Assembly: GCF_002155695.1 (NCBI RefSeq)
Contig: NZ_MUYJ01000010.1
Location: 62,001 to 126,000, forward strand
DNA: 64,000 bases
Reading direction: 5' to 3'
From: Erythrobacter tepidarius
GTDB taxonomy: Bacteria > Pseudomonadota > Alphaproteobacteria > Sphingomonadales > Sphingomonadaceae
A program made the translations under genes and the position numbers. This document shows, in pieces, positions 30,198 to 40,000 of this stretch (position 1 is its first letter; each line of letters starts with the position of its first letter). The notes under the pieces are model-generated. The model saw nothing but the letters and a program-made list of their open reading frames with translations. It had not been told where the DNA came from and did not search any database.

Positions 30198-32630
30198 ATG
30201 GCCAGCCGCGCCGTCACCCCCAGAAGCACGAATGGCCGCAAGCCTGCCGTCAGCAAGTCCGATGCCGAATGGCGCGCGGGGCTGCGGCGGGGGCTGCGCC
30301 GCCTTGCACAGATGGCGGGGGCGGCTGTGCTGCTGGGTGCGATGGTGTTCCTTGCGCTCGCGCTGTTGAGCTACACCCAGACCGATCCCAGCCCCTCGAC
30401 CGCCGCCGATCCGGCCGAAGTCGCCAACTGGATGGGTGCGGCCGGCGCGTGGGTGGCGGATCGGGTGCTGCTGGTGTTCGGCCTGCCCGCTGCGCTGCTG
30501 CTGCCGCTGCTCTATGTCAGCGCGCGCAAGCTGTGGCGCGATGTCGAAAACGGCGACGCGGCGGAGACGACTCCCTGGTGGCTACCCACCGGGCTCCTGC
30601 TGATCGCCATGACGCTGCTTTCGACCGTGCTCAGCCTCGCCTTCGAGGGGCCGGGCGGTACGCTCCCGGCGCAGGCGGGCGGGCTTGCCGGCCTGCTCGG
30701 TGCCGGTGCGGTGCAGGCGCTGGCCGCGCGGATCGGGGGCGATGCGCAGGGCTGGGCGATTCTCGGCATGGCGCTGGTCTGCCTTGCCACCGGCGTAGGC
30801 CTGTTGACCCGCGTCTTCGCGATCGACTGGCGCGTGCTGCTGAGCCTGCCCGAGTTCCTTGGCGGCGGCTCGCTTGCCGGGCTGGTGCGCCGCCTGCCGC
30901 TGCCGGGCCGAAAACGTCCCGCCGCCCAGGCGCTGGCCTTGGCCGACGAAGAGGACGAGGACACTGCCCCGCGCCCACGCCGTTCCGTCAAGGGCGAGGT
31001 TGCCCCGGTCATGATCGACGATCGCCCGCGCCGCGCGCCCGAGATTTCCGATCCTTCCGCCCCGCCCAGGCGCGCCCAGACGCCCAGAACCGCCCAGGGC
31101 GATATGTTCGCCGCCTTCAAGCTGCCGAGCCTTGATTTGCTGGCCGAGCCGCCTGCCGACAAGGCGCCCAAGCTCGACAAGATCGCGCTCGAACGCAACG
31201 CCCGCCTGCTTGAGAACGTGCTCGACGATTTCAACGTGAAGGGCGAAATCACCGCGGTGCGCACCGGCCCGGTGGTGACGATGTACGAGCTCGAACCCGC
31301 GCCCGGCATCAAGGCCAGCCGCGTGGTGGGCCTTGCCGAAGACATCGCCCGCAACATGAGCGCGATCAGCGCGCGCGTTTCGCCCATCCCGGGGCGCACC
31401 GTCATGGGCATCGAACTGCCCAATCAGGATCGCCAGATGGTGGCGCTGAAGGAACTGGTCGCCTGCGCCGCTTTTGCCGAAGCCAAGGGCAATCTGCCGA
31501 TCATCCTCGGCAAGGATATCTCGGGCGAACCGATCATCGCCGATCTCGCCACCATGCCGCACCTGCTGGTGGCCGGCACGACCGGCAGCGGCAAGTCGGT
31601 CGGATTGAACGTCATCCTGCTGAGCCTGCTCTACCGCTTCACTCCGGCCGAGCTGCGTCTGATCCTGATCGATCCCAAGGTGCTCGAACTCAAGACCTAT
31701 GACGATATCCCGCACCTGCTCTCGCCGGTGGTGACCGAGCCGGCCAAATCGGTGCGCGCGCTGAAGTGGGCGGTCGAGGAAATGGAGCGGCGCTACCGCA
31801 TGATGAGCGCAATTTCCTCGCGCAACATCAACAGCTTCAACGAAAAGGTTGCGGCCGCGATCGCCAAGGGCAAGCCCTTGGGCCGCCGGGTGCAGACCGG
31901 GTTCGACCCGGAAACCGGCGAGCAATTGTTCGAGGAAGAACAGCTCGATTACCAGCCGCTGCCGCAGATCGTGCTGATCGTCGACGAACTCGCTGACCTG
32001 ATGGTGACGGTCGGCAAGGAAATCGAAGTGCTGATCCAGCGCCTCAGCCAGAAGAGCCGCGCGGCGGGGATCCATCTCATCATGGCGACCCAGCGGCCCT
32101 CGGTCGACGTCATCACCGGGGTGATCAAGGCCAACCTGCCGACCCGGATCAGCTTCAAGGTGACCAGCCGGATCGACAGCCGCACGATCCTGGGCGAACA
32201 GGGCGCCGAGCAGCTGCTGGGCAAGGGCGACATGCTCTACAAGCCCAACACCGGTGCGATGGTGCGCGTTCACGGGCCGTTCGTTTCGGACGAGGAAGTC
32301 GAGGCCGTGGCCGATTTCTGGCGTGCCCAGGGCAAACCCGAATATGTCGATGCCGTCACCGAGGAACCCGAGGAGGGTTTCGGCGGCTTCGGCTTCGAGG
32401 ACGATCTCACCGCCTCGGACAACCCCGAAGAACGCAAGTATCGCCAGGCCTGCCAGATCGTGTTCGAGAATCAGAAGGCTTCCGGTTCCTGGCTCCAGCG
32501 TCAGATGGGGGTGGGCTACAACACCGCCGCCAAGTGGATTGAGCGGATGGAGGCAGAGGGGCTGGTCGGTCCGGCCAACCACGTCGGCCGCCGCGAGATC
32601 TACCGCGACAAGGACGGCAATCCGCTATAG
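30198..32630 (+). CDS. ftsK: DNA translocase FtsK
   Basis: The 810-residue protein would pump chromosome dimers and termini through the closing septum. Four membrane segments occupy about 30-210 (e.g. MAGAAVLLGAMVFLALALLSY). A short variable linker with PRPRRSVKG and PPRRAQTPRT follows. The motor alpha/beta domains (about 310-740) have Walker A GTTGSGKS at 460-467 and Walker B with D596 in IVLIVDELADL. The gamma winged helix for KOPS/XerD control is at the C-terminus (about 745-805, SGSWLQRQMGVGYNTAAKWIE). The ATG was chosen for the ACAGGAGA site eight bases upstream. The linker is short compared with E. coli, as usual in alphaproteobacteria. A prophage lies directly upstream. Confidence 0.95.
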   Translation: MASRAVTPRSTNGRKPAVSKSDAEWRAGLRRGLRRLAQMAGAAVLLGAMVFLALALLSYTQTDPSPSTAADPAEVANWMGAAGAWVADRVLLVFGLPAALLLPLLYVSARKLWRDVENGDAAETTPWWLPTGLLLIAMTLLSTVLSLAFEGPGGTLPAQAGGLAGLLGAGAVQALAARIGGDAQGWAILGMALVCLATGVGLLTRVFAIDWRVLLSLPEFLGGGSLAGLVRRLPLPGRKRPAAQALALADEEDEDTAPRPRRSVKGEVAPVMIDDRPRRAPEISDPSAPPRRAQTPRTAQGDMFAAFKLPSLDLLAEPPADKAPKLDKIALERNARLLENVLDDFNVKGEITAVRTGPVVTMYELEPAPGIKASRVVGLAEDIARNMSAISARVSPIPGRTVMGIELPNQDRQMVALKELVACAAFAEAKGNLPIILGKDISGEPIIADLATMPHLLVAGTTGSGKSVGLNVILLSLLYRFTPAELRLILIDPKVLELKTYDDIPHLLSPVVTEPAKSVRALKWAVEEMERRYRMMSAISSRNINSFNEKVAAAIAKGKPLGRRVQTGFDPETGEQLFEEEQLDYQPLPQIVLIVDELADLMVTVGKEIEVLIQRLSQKSRAAGIHLIMATQRPSVDVITGVIKANLPTRISFKVTSRIDSRTILGEQGAEQLLGKGDMLYKPNTGAMVRVHGPFVSDEEVEAVADFWRAQGKPEYVDAVTEEPEEGFGGFGFEDDLTASDNPEERKYRQACQIVFENQKASGSWLQRQMGVGYNTAAKWIERMEAEGLVGPANHVGRREIYRDKDGNPL

Positions 32631-32811
32631 CGCTCCCAAGTGCGGTGGCGCGGGCGGAATGTGCCTGCCAAGGCGGGTGCCGGATGGATGCATATCGGCA
32701 ACGTCCCGAAGCCGTAAAGGGATCGTAACCGCTGCTTCACGCGTCCGTCGCGGCAGTGTCACCGTCGCCTGTCAGGGGCGGGTTCTCTCTCCGCCAACAG
32801 GGAAGCCCACC

Positions 32812-35181
32812 ATGCTCCGCACCACTTTGTCGCACGTATCGCCGATCGCGCTTGCCAGCGTTCTTGTTTGCACGTCGCAGGCTGCCGCCGCGCAAGAGGC
32901 CTTAGCCCCGGCCGAGGAACAGCGTGCCGGCAATCAGATCATCGTCACCGCCCAGAAGATCGAACAGCGCGCGCAGGACGTGCCGATCACCATCTCGGCC
33001 GTCAGCGGCGAGCAGATCCGCGATTTGGGGGTCAATGATCTCGACGAGCTGTCGAACTACATCCCCGGCCTCAACATTCAGGAGCAGAGCGCCAATAATC
33101 CCGGCGTGGTGATCCGCGGGATCACCTCGGACTCCGGCTCGGCGCAGCAGGGCCCGCGCGTCACGCTCTACTACAACGGCGTCGACATTTCGCGCTCGCG
33201 CGGGTCCTATCAGGCGATCTATGATCTCGATCGGGTCGAAGTGATCAAAGGCCCGCAGGCGACCCTGTTCGGCACGGCCAGCACCGTGGGCGCGATCAGC
33301 CTTGTTTCAGCGCGTCCGCGCGAGGGCTTTTCCGGCCAGATCACCGGCGGCTACGGCAATTTCGAGCAGACCCTGCTGTCGGGATTCCTCAATGCCGGCT
33401 CGGACGTGCTCGCCGGGCGCATCGCCTTCGAATGGCGCACGCGCGAGGGCTATGCCGAAAACCTCAATCCCAACCAGCGCGAGGAACTTTACGCGCAGGA
33501 CCAGCTCGGGGTGCGCGCCTCGCTGCGTTATACCCCGACGAGCGACATCACGCTCGATCTGATCGGCACCTATGACCAGCAGCGGAACGGCGGCACGCCC
33601 TTCATCTCGGGCCGTTTTCCGGCTTTCCTCGGCGCGCCGGGCGGGGCGGCCAATGCCTTCCGTCCCGCCAATCTGGGCGGCAACCCCGGCGCGGCCGCGG
33701 TGCTGGGCGACGACCAGCTCGGCCTCAACCGCGAGGTCTATGATCTCAACCTCACGGTCGAATATGCCTTTGCGGACGACTGGACCTTCTCCACCGTCAA
33801 CGGCTACCGCGAATTCGACAGCCGCGAGGTATTCGATGCCGACGGCTCGGCCGCGCCTTTTCTCGAATTCGCCGAGATCGCCGATGGCTGGCAGATCAGC
33901 CACGAAGGCCGCTTTACCTATTCCGGCCGCAGCCTGCGCGCGCGTGCGGGGTGGAACGTGTTCATCGAGGACGGGCGCCAGAACGTGCCCTTCGCCACCG
34001 AGGAAGGCACCTTTCTCCAGTGCCTCAGCTCGCTGTTCGGCGCGCCGCTGATCCCCGGCATTCCCTGCGTGGCGCCCGACGGCAGCGTGCCGGCCGCCGG
34101 CGTGACCGCGATCGCCACAGGCGGGGCCTTGCAGGCCATCCCCTATGCCTCGGTGTTCGAGAATCAGGGCCGCAACGAGGCCTATTCGGTGTTCGCCGAT
34201 GCCACCTGGCTGGCGAGCGACGCCTTGGAACTGACCGCGGGCGTGCGGTTCCTGTGGGAATATCGCAAGTCCGGCTTCTTCGCCAACGTGCCCAATTCGG
34301 TGCTCAGTCGTGCGCCGCTGATCCCCGGGCAGATCGACACCGGCGGACGCACCTTCACTGCCGACAAAAGCTTCACCGCCGCGCTGCCGCGTTTCAATGC
34401 GCTCTACCGCATCAGCGACGACGTGAATGTCTTTGCCACTGTCTCCAAGGGCCGCCGTTCGCCGGTGGTGCAGGTCAATGCCGCGCGCCGCGCCGGCGTG
34501 GTGGAGCCGAACGTGGTCGATGTCGCGCAGGAAATCGTGTGGAACTACGAAGGCGGGGTGAAGCTGGCAAGCGGCCCGGTGTCGGGTTCGCTCGGGGTCT
34601 ATTATCAGGTCTACAACGACTTCCAGGTCTCGATCGCCCAGCGCGATGCCAACGGCAATCCCACCGGCGCCTTCGTCACCGCGAGCGCGGGCAAGGCCAG
34701 CAACCTCGGGATCGAGGCTGAAGTCGCGATCGAAGTGGCCGACTGGCTGCGCCTGTTCGGCAATGTCGGCTTCATCGACGGCGGGATCGACAAGGACGGG
34801 GCCTTCTCGCCCGCCTTCTCGGGCGCACGCTTCCGCCTGCAGCCCGAATGGCAGGGCGCGGCGGGCTTTACCATCGACAAGGATCTGGGCCGGGGCGTGC
34901 GGCTGTTTGCCACGCCGAGCGTGACCTATCGCAGCAAGATCTTCTTCGAGGTGCCCAACAACCCGCTGATTTCGCAGGATGCGGTGACGCTGGTCAACGC
35001 GCGCGCCGGGGTGAGCCTTGCCGATGATCGCTACGAGATCGCGGGCTTCATCCGCAACGCCACGGGCGAGGACTACCTGCTCGATGCGGGCAACACCGGC
35101 GGGGCCTTCACCATCCCCACCTTCATCCCGGCCGAGCCGCGCTTCTACGGCATCCAGCTGACCGCGCGCTTCGGCAACTGA
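32812..35181 (+). CDS. TonB-dependent outer-membrane receptor
   Basis: The 789-residue protein has a signal peptide (about 1-26, ending AAAAQ). A plug domain follows (about 40-160, QDVPITISAVSGEQIRDLG with VVIRGI and VEVIKGPQATLFG), then a 22-strand barrel with typical aromatic-alternating segments and a final strand PRFYGIQLTARFGN. Ferric siderophores, vitamin B12 and plant or algal polymers are possible substrates; the sequence does not decide. The family is greatly expanded in Sphingomonadales. It stands alone, with about 180 bases between ftsK and its start. Confidence 0.9.
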   Translation: MLRTTLSHVSPIALASVLVCTSQAAAAQEALAPAEEQRAGNQIIVTAQKIEQRAQDVPITISAVSGEQIRDLGVNDLDELSNYIPGLNIQEQSANNPGVVIRGITSDSGSAQQGPRVTLYYNGVDISRSRGSYQAIYDLDRVEVIKGPQATLFGTASTVGAISLVSARPREGFSGQITGGYGNFEQTLLSGFLNAGSDVLAGRIAFEWRTREGYAENLNPNQREELYAQDQLGVRASLRYTPTSDITLDLIGTYDQQRNGGTPFISGRFPAFLGAPGGAANAFRPANLGGNPGAAAVLGDDQLGLNREVYDLNLTVEYAFADDWTFSTVNGYREFDSREVFDADGSAAPFLEFAEIADGWQISHEGRFTYSGRSLRARAGWNVFIEDGRQNVPFATEEGTFLQCLSSLFGAPLIPGIPCVAPDGSVPAAGVTAIATGGALQAIPYASVFENQGRNEAYSVFADATWLASDALELTAGVRFLWEYRKSGFFANVPNSVLSRAPLIPGQIDTGGRTFTADKSFTAALPRFNALYRISDDVNVFATVSKGRRSPVVQVNAARRAGVVEPNVVDVAQEIVWNYEGGVKLASGPVSGSLGVYYQVYNDFQVSIAQRDANGNPTGAFVTASAGKASNLGIEAEVAIEVADWLRLFGNVGFIDGGIDKDGAFSPAFSGARFRLQPEWQGAAGFTIDKDLGRGVRLFATPSVTYRSKIFFEVPNNPLISQDAVTLVNARAGVSLADDRYEIAGFIRNATGEDYLLDAGNTGGAFTIPTFIPAEPRFYGIQLTARFGN

Positions 35182-35188
35182 AAGCAGG

Positions 35189-35749
35189 CTATTCGGCCAT
35201 GATCGGGGGTGGGGGGCGCATGTCCTCTGCCCCTTCGTCTTGCGCCTCGCGCGCGGCGATTTCATCCTGCGTGAGCGGGCGGAAGCGGATGCTGACAGGC
35301 GTGAAGCTGCCGTCCTCGCGCAGGCGGATCGTCACGATCCCGCGCTGGTCGGGCTGCTGGAGCCGCTGCTGCAACGCCATCGCCCGTTCCTGCCCGACAT
35401 AGAGCCGCCCGCGCTCCAGCGCGCTTGCGCCATAGACGTGCCCCGGATGGGCGATCAGGCGATGGGCGCAGGCGGCATCGGCTTTGAGCAAGCTCACGCG
35501 CGCGATCCGCGGTGCGCTGCCCTCGATGCAAAGCGCCTGCGCCCCTTGCCCCGGCACCCCAAGGTCGAGGCCCGGCCAGTCATAGCTGAACTCGACATAG
35601 TGTCCGCGCAGGAAGTCGCGCGGGTCGTAGCCCATGATCGGCACCTCCCACTCGGTGCCGCTGCGGTAGTGGCGGTCGCGGTGCACCCACAGCCCGGCAA
35701 GACCGGCAAGCGGAAGCAGGGCGGCCAGCAGGCGGGCGGCGCGCATCAT
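35189..35749 (-). CDS. GDYXXLXY-domain membrane-anchored protein
   Basis: The 186-residue protein has one N-terminal membrane helix (about 6-22) and the family motif region GYDPRDFLRGHYVEFSYDW (about 40-58), where GDYxxLxY-like residues lie. It is translationally coupled to the upstream DUF2157 gene (ATGA overlap at 35746-35749), a pairing seen in many bacteria. The function of the pair is unknown; an envelope role is inferred from membrane location. Confidence 0.82.
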   Translation of the reverse strand: MMRAARLLAALLPLAGLAGLWVHRDRHYRSGTEWEVPIMGYDPRDFLRGHYVEFSYDWPGLDLGVPGQGAQALCIEGSAPRIARVSLLKADAACAHRLIAHPGHVYGASALERGRLYVGQERAMALQQRLQQPDQRGIVTIRLREDGSFTPVSIRFRPLTQDEIAAREAQDEGAEDMRPPPPIMAE

Positions 35750-36897
35750 GCCTCACCCTCGTGCTCGCGCGGGGCAAAGCGCTTCGACACCCGCACCGCC
35801 GCCCAGGCGACACCAAGGATCATCACCCCAGCCAGAATCAGCCCGAAGCCGCTCATCAGCAGGTCACCGGCCAGCTCGAAGCTCAAGATGATCAGGCGCA
35901 GCGCAATCACGCCCACGGCCAGCTGGAATACGCCGCGCCAGTGGGCAGCGAGCGCGGCGGCGGCGATCCCGACCCACAGCGCCATGAACAGCAGTGCAGG
36001 CGGCAGGGCGGCATTATCGACGGCATAGGCCAGCGGCGGCACCAGTCCGGCCCCGCCAATGATCGCGCCTGCCATGCGCCCCGACACCCCCGGCCGCACC
36101 AGCGCCACGCCCAGCCCCGCCACCAGCGCCACCGCGCCGCTTGTCGCCATGCTCGCCCATTCCTGCGTCAGCCCGGGCCCGCCGAAGCCACCGAACCCGG
36201 CGATGATGGTGGCGAAGCAGGCCCCGGCAACCGCATAGGCCAGCGCGAGCTGCTCCAGCCGCCGCCAGAAATCCTGGCGCGCGCTGTGGGCACGACACCA
36301 TGCGGCCACGGGCGCGAACAGCACCGGCAGCGCGATGACCAGCGCCAGCCACAAAAGCAGCGCCATGTCTGGCGTGGCGCTGCCATCGCCGGTGGTTTCG
36401 GTGGCATATTCCCACGTCGTCCACACCGCTCCGCCCAGCACCGCGAGCGCAGCGGGCCAGCTGCGCCCGGTCAGCAGCAGCAGCGGCGCGAACAGCACCC
36501 ACCACACGCTCAAAGGCTGCCACAGCGGCGAGGCGGTCTGATAGACCTGCCCCAGATGCCCGAAGAAGGTGAGGCCCAATGCGGCGGCGATGAACACCAG
36601 CGCCTCAACCGCCCACGGCGAGCGCTCCGCCAGCGCGCCCTCGCGCAGGAACAGCACCGCCAGCACCCCCGCAATCAGCGCAAGATGCACGCCGAGTCGC
36701 AGCTGGCCGGGGATGTCCTCCCAGTTGGCGGCGATCAGCGACACGAGGCCGAGTCCGATCGCCAGCGCCCCGATGCCGAACACCGCCCACAGCGCGAGCG
36801 GCCTTGCATGGGCGGCTTCATAGGCCAGCAGCCGGTCGCGCGTTGCCGCGTCGATCAGTCCGGCATCGTGCCATGAGGCGATCTTGCGGGCGCTCAT
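35746..36897 (-). CDS. DUF2157 multi-pass membrane protein
   Basis: The 383-residue protein starts with a short cytoplasmic DUF2157 domain (IASWHDAGLIDAATRDRLLAYE), followed by about ten hydrophobic segments from residue 33 onward. It overlaps the GDYXXLXY gene and forms a two-gene operon with it. No substrate or catalytic residue can be proposed. Start ATG at 36897 is the first in the frame. Confidence 0.85.
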   Translation of the reverse strand: MSARKIASWHDAGLIDAATRDRLLAYEAAHARPLALWAVFGIGALAIGLGLVSLIAANWEDIPGQLRLGVHLALIAGVLAVLFLREGALAERSPWAVEALVFIAAALGLTFFGHLGQVYQTASPLWQPLSVWWVLFAPLLLLTGRSWPAALAVLGGAVWTTWEYATETTGDGSATPDMALLLWLALVIALPVLFAPVAAWCRAHSARQDFWRRLEQLALAYAVAGACFATIIAGFGGFGGPGLTQEWASMATSGAVALVAGLGVALVRPGVSGRMAGAIIGGAGLVPPLAYAVDNAALPPALLFMALWVGIAAAALAAHWRGVFQLAVGVIALRLIILSFELAGDLLMSGFGLILAGVMILGVAWAAVRVSKRFAPREHEGEA

Positions 36898-36938
36898 GAC
36901 GGGCAGGCTAACCCGTCACGGTGCCAACAGCAATCGCG

Positions 36939-38009
36939 TTACTTCTGGGCGGCGAGTTCCTCGCGGGTCAGCACGGTCTGCTCGCGCACCTTGGCGGCGT
37001 TGGCCGCCATCGTTTCGGGCGGCATCGTCACCATCCCGATCTTGGCCAGCGGGCCATCCTTCCCCCAGCTCTTGATCCATTCGTCAAGGAACGCCGACAG
37101 GCCCGGGATTGCGCGCATATGTTCCTTCTTTACATAGACATACAGCGGACGGGCGCCGGGATAGGCGAAGCTTGCGATGTTCTCGTAAGTGGGCGCGACA
37201 CCGTTCATCGGCAGGCCCTGCAACTTGTCGAGGTTCTCTTCGAGATAGGAATAGCCGAAGATGCCGACGGCCTGCGGATTGGCCTCGATCTTTTGCACGA
37301 TCAGATTGTCCTGCTCGCCCTGATCGACATAGGCGCCGTCATCGCGCACTTCGGTGCAGATCTGCTTGAACTTGCTCTCGTCGCTGTCCTTGAGCGCCTT
37401 CATCGCCGGGTCGGCCTTGCACCCGACTTCGAGGATCAGCTCCTTGAGCGCATCGCGCGTACCCGAGGTGCTTGGCGGGCCGTAGACGAGGATCGGCCGG
37501 GCCGGCAGGGCCGGATCGACATCCTTCCAGGTCTTGGCGGTCTGCGGCTTGCCGTAGGGTTGCGCGGCAAGCGCCTTGTAGACCGTCTCGGGCGAGAGGT
37601 TGAGCATGATGCCGCCCTTGGCCGAAGCGAAGGCGATACCATCGAGGCCGACCTGCACCTCGATGATCTCATCGACCTTGTTGGCCTTGCACGCGTCAAA
37701 CTCGCTCTCCTTCATCCGGCGCGAGGCGTTGGCCATGTCGGGCGTGTTGGGGCCAAGCCCCTTGCAGAATAGCTGGATGCCATTGCCGGTGCCGGTGGAT
37801 TCGATCAACGGCGAGCGGAAGTCGGTGTTCGAGCGGGCAAAGCTCTCGGCCACCAGCTTGGCGAAGGGATAGACGGTGGAAGATCCCACCGCGTGCACCG
37901 AATTGCGGGTGCCGCCGCCGCTCTCGGAGCTGTCGCAGGCGGAAAGGGCAAGCGCTGCCAGAGCGAGCGTGGCGGTGGTGCGGCCGAAAGCGGCAAAGGT
38001 CGTGATCAT
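36939..38009 (-). CDS. pstS: Phosphate ABC transporter substrate-binding lipoprotein PstS
   Basis: The 356-residue protein binds phosphate in the periplasm and hands it to PstCA. It has a lipoprotein signal (TLALAALALSAC, Cys near 24), then the PBP-like fold: AVGSSTVYPFAKLVAE, SPLIESTGTGNGIQLF, ILVYGPPSTSGTRDALKEL. The TGT/SGTRD loops would contact phosphate. The ATG at 38009 follows a PHO box by about 46 bases; an upstream ATG at 38081 would remove the box and is rejected. The pstCAB genes are not in the window. Confidence 0.92.
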   Translation of the reverse strand: MITTFAAFGRTTATLALAALALSACDSSESGGGTRNSVHAVGSSTVYPFAKLVAESFARSNTDFRSPLIESTGTGNGIQLFCKGLGPNTPDMANASRRMKESEFDACKANKVDEIIEVQVGLDGIAFASAKGGIMLNLSPETVYKALAAQPYGKPQTAKTWKDVDPALPARPILVYGPPSTSGTRDALKELILEVGCKADPAMKALKDSDESKFKQICTEVRDDGAYVDQGEQDNLIVQKIEANPQAVGIFGYSYLEENLDKLQGLPMNGVAPTYENIASFAYPGARPLYVYVKKEHMRAIPGLSAFLDEWIKSWGKDGPLAKIGMVTMPPETMAANAAKVREQTVLTREELAAQK

Positions 38010-38054
38010 GAAGGGTTCCCGAGGTTGTCCGATGCCGCGCGCTAGTGCGCTTCC

Positions 38055-38072
38055 ATGACAAGCATATGACAA
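38055..38072 (-). promoter_or_regulatory. PHO box upstream of pstS
   Basis: On the minus strand the sequence is TTGTCAT, ATGC, TTGTCAT: two direct repeats with an 11-bp period, as in the PhoB-binding consensus CTGTCAT-N4-CTGTCAT. It lies 46-63 bases before the pstS start, a normal position for a PhoB-activated promoter. Phosphate-starvation control of pstS is therefore likely. Confidence 0.8.
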
Positions 38073-38221
38073 GCCCTCCAACTATCGATCCAGTCTTGTG
38101 GCCGACCTCGGCGCCGCCCCGCTGCCTGCGTGCCAAGTCGGTGAGATTGCGTGATATTCTCGCCGCGACCCAAGTCCAGGCTTAACAGCATCGTAAGGGG
38201 TTGAATGCTAGGCCTAGCCGC

Positions 38222-39964
38222 ATGGTTAGGCTGTGCCTCGCGATCTGGCTGTGGCTGGGCGCTGCGCTATGCGCGGCGGGGCTTGCCGTGCCGGCCCGCG
38301 CCGAGGCGCATCAGGGCCTGGTGGCAGCCCCGCGCTGCCATGCCGCAAGCCCGGCAGACCGCAGCCCGGTGGCGATGATCGAGCGTGCGGCGTGGAACTG
38401 CAATGACAGCGATTGGCGCGCGGATCAGCCTGTCGCGTGGCTGCGCTTCGAGGCCGACAGCTGGCAGGGCGCGGCTGTCCCGCGCTATTTCTTCACCCGC
38501 ACCGCGCGGCACGCGGCGATCACCTTCTACGCGCTTGATGCCGATGGCACCCTGCGCGCGCGCCGCTTTGCCGAAAGCGAGGGCAAACCCTTCGCTGCCG
38601 GGCCGGTATTCCGCCTGCCGTTGCCCGAGATCACCCCCGCTACACAGGCCCTGCTGGTGCGGATCGAGCGCCCCCATTCGATCCCGCTGCTGACCGAGGC
38701 CGGCATCGCGCGCCATAACGAGGATGCCGGCCGCAGCCTTGAGGAGATGATGCTGCTGTCGCTGATCCTCGGGATGCTGCTGCTGCCGCTGCTGTTCGAC
38801 ATCAGCTTCTACCTCGTGCTGCGCGAACGCTTCGTGCTCTACCACGCGACCATGGTGGTGGCGATGATGGGCTATGTCCTGTTCGCAGGCGGACTGGTTT
38901 CGGTGGTGGCGAGCCTGCCCGTGGCTTTGCTTGCGATCATGGCGCCGCTGTTCTGGGCGCTGGGCTGCGGGGCGGCGCTGCTGTTCCTCAGCGCGTTCCT
39001 CGAACGCGGGGCGCTGTCGCGCGGGATGCGGCGGCTGACCTTCGGGACCGGGTGCTGGACGATTGCCGTGCCCGGCTTCTTGGCGCTGCAATTGCACGCC
39101 ACGCAGGGCTTCGACGATATCGGCTACTTCCTCACCATCGCGCCGGCTGCGGTGGTGGTGAGCGCCGCGCTGGTCCACGCGATTGTGCGCGGCAGCCGTT
39201 CGGCAAAGTTCGTCGCGGCGGCGTGGTGCCCGCTGATCCTGACCTCGATCGAGCGGCTGGCGCGCGGGCTGGGGCTCTATTCCGGCCCGGCGCAGCTTGA
39301 TCTGATGATGTTCATCGCCACCGGGATCGAAGTGGTGATCATCAGCCTCGCGATTGCCGACCGTTTCCTTGCCATCCGCCGCGAACGCGACGCGGCACTG
39401 ACCGAAGCGCGCATGCTGGAACAGATATCGACCCGGGATTCGCTCACCGGCCTGATGAACCGCCGTGCGATCGAGGCGCGTTTCGACGATTTGCTGGCGC
39501 AGGGCTTCGATACCTTCGCGCTGGTCGATCTCGACCGGTTCAAGGCGATCAATGATCTCCACGGCCATCAGGTCGGCGATGCCGCACTGGTCGCCTGCGC
39601 CAACGCGATCCGCAGCATGGGCGACCGCGATGCCATCGCGGTGCGGCTCGGCGGTGAGGAATTCGTCGTGCTGCTGCGGGGGCAGCGCACGCTCGAACGG
39701 GCCGAGGCGCTGCGGCAGGCTATCCCGATCCGCATCGCGCAGGACGTGCCGGGGCTGGAGCTGCCGGTGACTGCCAGCATGGGGGTGATCGTGCTGGCGC
39801 AGGCGCAGCGCCCGACAATGCAGTTTGCCGAGTTCTACGCCCGCGCCGATGCGTTGCTGTACGAGGCCAAGGCGAGCGGGCGCAACCGGATGGCCTATGA
39901 ACGTCTGACGGTGTTCAGCCAGCCCCCCGCCGGACGGATGCGCAGGCGCGAGAAGGCGGCGTAG
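38222..39964 (+). CDS. 7TM-type membrane sensor with GGDEF (diguanylate cyclase) domain
   Basis: This 580-residue protein has a signal-like start and a periplasmic sensor domain (about 35-165, with RYFFTRTARHAAITFYALD, a 7TMR-DISM extracellular pattern). About seven membrane segments follow (about 175-385), then a cytoplasmic GGDEF domain (about 400-570). The active-site motif is intact: GGEEF at 477-481, with SRDSLTGLMNRRAIEARF upstream. It would make cyclic di-GMP in response to an extracellular signal. There is no EAL domain. The ATG at 38222 was preferred to a TTG seven codons upstream. Confidence 0.88.
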   Translation: MVRLCLAIWLWLGAALCAAGLAVPARAEAHQGLVAAPRCHAASPADRSPVAMIERAAWNCNDSDWRADQPVAWLRFEADSWQGAAVPRYFFTRTARHAAITFYALDADGTLRARRFAESEGKPFAAGPVFRLPLPEITPATQALLVRIERPHSIPLLTEAGIARHNEDAGRSLEEMMLLSLILGMLLLPLLFDISFYLVLRERFVLYHATMVVAMMGYVLFAGGLVSVVASLPVALLAIMAPLFWALGCGAALLFLSAFLERGALSRGMRRLTFGTGCWTIAVPGFLALQLHATQGFDDIGYFLTIAPAAVVVSAALVHAIVRGSRSAKFVAAAWCPLILTSIERLARGLGLYSGPAQLDLMMFIATGIEVVIISLAIADRFLAIRRERDAALTEARMLEQISTRDSLTGLMNRRAIEARFDDLLAQGFDTFALVDLDRFKAINDLHGHQVGDAALVACANAIRSMGDRDAIAVRLGGEEFVVLLRGQRTLERAEALRQAIPIRIAQDVPGLELPVTASMGVIVLAQAQRPTMQFAEFYARADALLYEAKASGRNRMAYERLTVFSQPPAGRMRRREKAA

Positions 39965-40000
39965 CCTGGTTGCCCGCGCGCACTCGCGCGAGGCAGGCCT

